From Archangiaceae bacterium (GTDB lineage Bacteria; Myxococcota; Myxococcia; Myxococcales; Myxococcaceae), in contig JAACJQ010000009.1 in the NCBI GenBank assembly GCA_016879935.1, forward strand, positions 1 through 41,647: 41,647 nucleotides of DNA, written 5' to 3'. Positions 40,228 through 41,647 of this stretch are shown piece by piece; the stretch's first letter is position 1; each line of letters opens with the position of its first letter. The notes beneath the pieces are model-generated. The model had not been told where the DNA came from. It searched no databases and saw only the letters and a program-made list of their open reading frames with translations. Both the position numbers and the translations under genes were made by a program.

Positions 40228-41647
40228 ATGCGTCGCGCGAAGATCGTCTGCACCTTGGGTCCCGCCAGCACCAGCCAGGAGATGCTCGAGAAGCTCCTGG
40301 ACGCCGGCATGGACGTGGCTCGTCTCAACTTCTCTCACGGCACTCACGCCGATCATCAGGCGGTGCTCGACCGCCTCCGCGCGGCCTCACTGAAGGTCCG
40401 CAAGGCCGTTGGTGTGCTTGGCGATCTCCAGGGCCCGAAGATTCGAACGGGTAAGCTCGAGAAGGGCGCCGTCGAGCTCGTCGAGGGCAAGGAGATCTCG
40501 ATCACCACCGACGAGTCGGTGCTCGGCACGCAAGAGCTCGTCTCGACGACGTACCCGCACCTCGCGGCCGACGTGAACGTGGGCGACCGCATTCTGCTCG
40601 ACGACGGCCTGCTCGAGCTCAAGGTGCTGGCGACCGACAAGAAGTCGCTCATTCGCACCGAGGTGATTCACGGCGGCACGCTGAAGAACAACAAGGGCAT
40701 CAACCTGCCCGGAGTGGCGCTGCGGGCCGACGCCCTCACGCCCAAAGATCGTGAAGACCTGATCTTCGGCCTGAAGGCAGGCGTCGACATGGTCGCGCTC
40801 TCGTTCGTGCGCACGCCGGAAGACATCGACATGTGCCGGCAGGCGATGATGGAGGCGGGGCGGGTGGTGCCGATCATCGCCAAGCTCGAGAAGCCAGAGG
40901 CCATCGCACGGCTCGACTCCATTCTCGAGAAGACCGACGGCGTGATGGTGGCGCGCGGCGATCTCGGCGTCGAGATCCCTCCCGAAGAGGTGCCGGCGAT
41001 TCAGAAGGACATCATTCGTCGAGCGAACCAGCGCGGCCTTCCGGTCATCGTCGCGACGCAAATGCTGAACTCGATGATCGAACACCCACGGCCGACGCGC
41101 GCCGAAGCGAGCGACGTCGCCAACGCCGTCATGGACAACACCGACGCGGTGATGCTCTCGGGCGAGACCGCCTCGGGCGATTACCCGGTGGAGTCGGTGC
41201 AGATGATGAGCCGCATCGTCGAGGCCGCCGAGTCGGCCATGCGCCAGTCGTTCCCGCGCATCGGCAGCGGCGAGCCCATCACCATTCCCGCCGAGTTCCC
41301 CGACGTGACGTGCGGCGTCGCGTGTCGTGCGGCGCGTGAGGCCGGTTGCTCGCTCATCGTCGCGTTCACGCTGACCGGCAACACCGCGCGGCTCGTTTCG
41401 CGCTACCGCCCGACGGTGCCCATCATCGCGTTCAGCCCGAACCAGGAAGTGCGCCGACGCCTGTCGCTCCTCTGGGGGGTGATGCCGCGCGTGCTCGAGC
41501 CGGTGCAGGAGTCGGAAGAGATGGTTCGCCGCGTCGAGGAAGAGCTGCTCGCGCGCGGCCTCGCCAAGCGTGGTGAGCGCATCGTCATCGTCTTCGGCGC
41601 GCCCGTCGGCCAGGCCGGCAAGATCAACTCGCTCCGCCTGCACACCA
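40228..41647 (+). CDS. pyk: Pyruvate kinase (3' truncated by the window end)
   Basis: 473 codons are visible from ATG 40228 and the frame runs off the end without a stop. N-terminal 'RRAKIVCTLGPAS', 'NFSHG', 'DLQGPKIRTG' (substrate/ADP loop), 'TPKDREDL' and the catalytic 'IIAKLEKPEAI' (the conserved Lys is in AKLEKPEA) are present. So are the K+/Mg2+ site segment 'MVARGDLGVEIP', 'ATQMLNSM' and 'AEASDVANAVMD'. The C-terminal regulatory domain is seen up to 'FGAPVGQAGKINSLRLHT'. It converts phosphoenolpyruvate and ADP to pyruvate and ATP. The start has no clear Shine-Dalgarno; ATG directly before the conserved N-terminus supports it. Confidence 0.95.
   Translation, partial: MRRAKIVCTLGPASTSQEMLEKLLDAGMDVARLNFSHGTHADHQAVLDRLRAASLKVRKAVGVLGDLQGPKIRTGKLEKGAVELVEGKEISITTDESVLGTQELVSTTYPHLAADVNVGDRILLDDGLLELKVLATDKKSLIRTEVIHGGTLKNNKGINLPGVALRADALTPKDREDLIFGLKAGVDMVALSFVRTPEDIDMCRQAMMEAGRVVPIIAKLEKPEAIARLDSILEKTDGVMVARGDLGVEIPPEEVPAIQKDIIRRANQRGLPVIVATQMLNSMIEHPRPTRAEASDVANAVMDNTDAVMLSGETASGDYPVESVQMMSRIVEAAESAMRQSFPRIGSGEPITIPAEFPDVTCGVACRAAREAGCSLIVAFTLTGNTARLVSRYRPTVPIIAFSPNQEVRRRLSLLWGVMPRVLEPVQESEEMVRRVEEELLARGLAKRGERIVIVFGAPVGQAGKINSLRLHT

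Noticed and set aside
1-41647. CRISPR array, tRNA or rRNA genes, prophage, secondary-metabolite cluster
   Set aside because: No repeat-spacer pattern, no cloverleaf or rRNA sequence, no phage structural genes and no NRPS/PKS modules were seen.

Overview
The window is high-GC DNA with densely packed genes on both strands. Several gene types are typical of Myxococcota (myxobacteria): a protein with an AgmX/PglI-type C-terminal domain, a Cys-rich lipoprotein combining Stig1-like repeats with a MopE-type metal-binding motif, many lipoproteins, and very large secreted zinc metalloproteases. The taxonomic call is inferred from gene content; no rRNA, tRNA or marker-gene comparison was possible.

Layout. 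Bases 1-3535 (+): the 3' end of a cystathionine beta-synthase with CBS domains, a membrane-anchored AgmX/PglI-domain protein, a SAM methyltransferase and a DUF6183-like protein. Bases 3537-12063 (-): biotin carboxyl carrier protein and biotin carboxylase, a Stig1/MopE lipoprotein, RsgA, a fatty acid desaturase, an acyl-CoA dehydrogenase and a small lipoprotein. Bases 12085-13680 are a mosaic scar: a P-loop kinase fused in frame to an IS3-family transposase remnant, an AT-rich lipoprotein gene with its own promoter-like inverted repeat, and a ParA fragment. Bases 13709-20278 (-): a coiled-coil exported protein, a TPR-like protein, a two-gene membrane/TerB-like pair, a GMC oxidoreductase and a GH1 beta-glucosidase. 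Bases 20436-22891 (+): a lipoprotein N-acetylmuramoyl-L-alanine amidase split by a one-base frameshift. Bases 22892-25865 (-): a DUF4304-like protein, an SRPBCC protein, LarB and a TonB-like protein. Bases 25926-28385 (+): an ATP-dependent DNA ligase and an NFACT/RqcH protein, almost abutting. A small tail-anchored protein lies at 28388-28666 (-).

The most striking locus is 28985-39016 (+): an exported beta-barrel-like protein followed by two tandem lipoprotein metzincins of about 1,450 residues each, closed by a strong hairpin. It looks like one operon for a surface-exposed protease apparatus. It is followed by a SprT-like metalloprotease, a 36-codon remnant of GMP synthase (guaA), and a pyruvate kinase that runs off the window.

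Most other genes are ordinary metabolism or housekeeping. The best candidates for new biology are the barrel/twin-metzincin operon and the transposase-kinase chimera. Family assignments come from motif recognition by eye; no database search was run.
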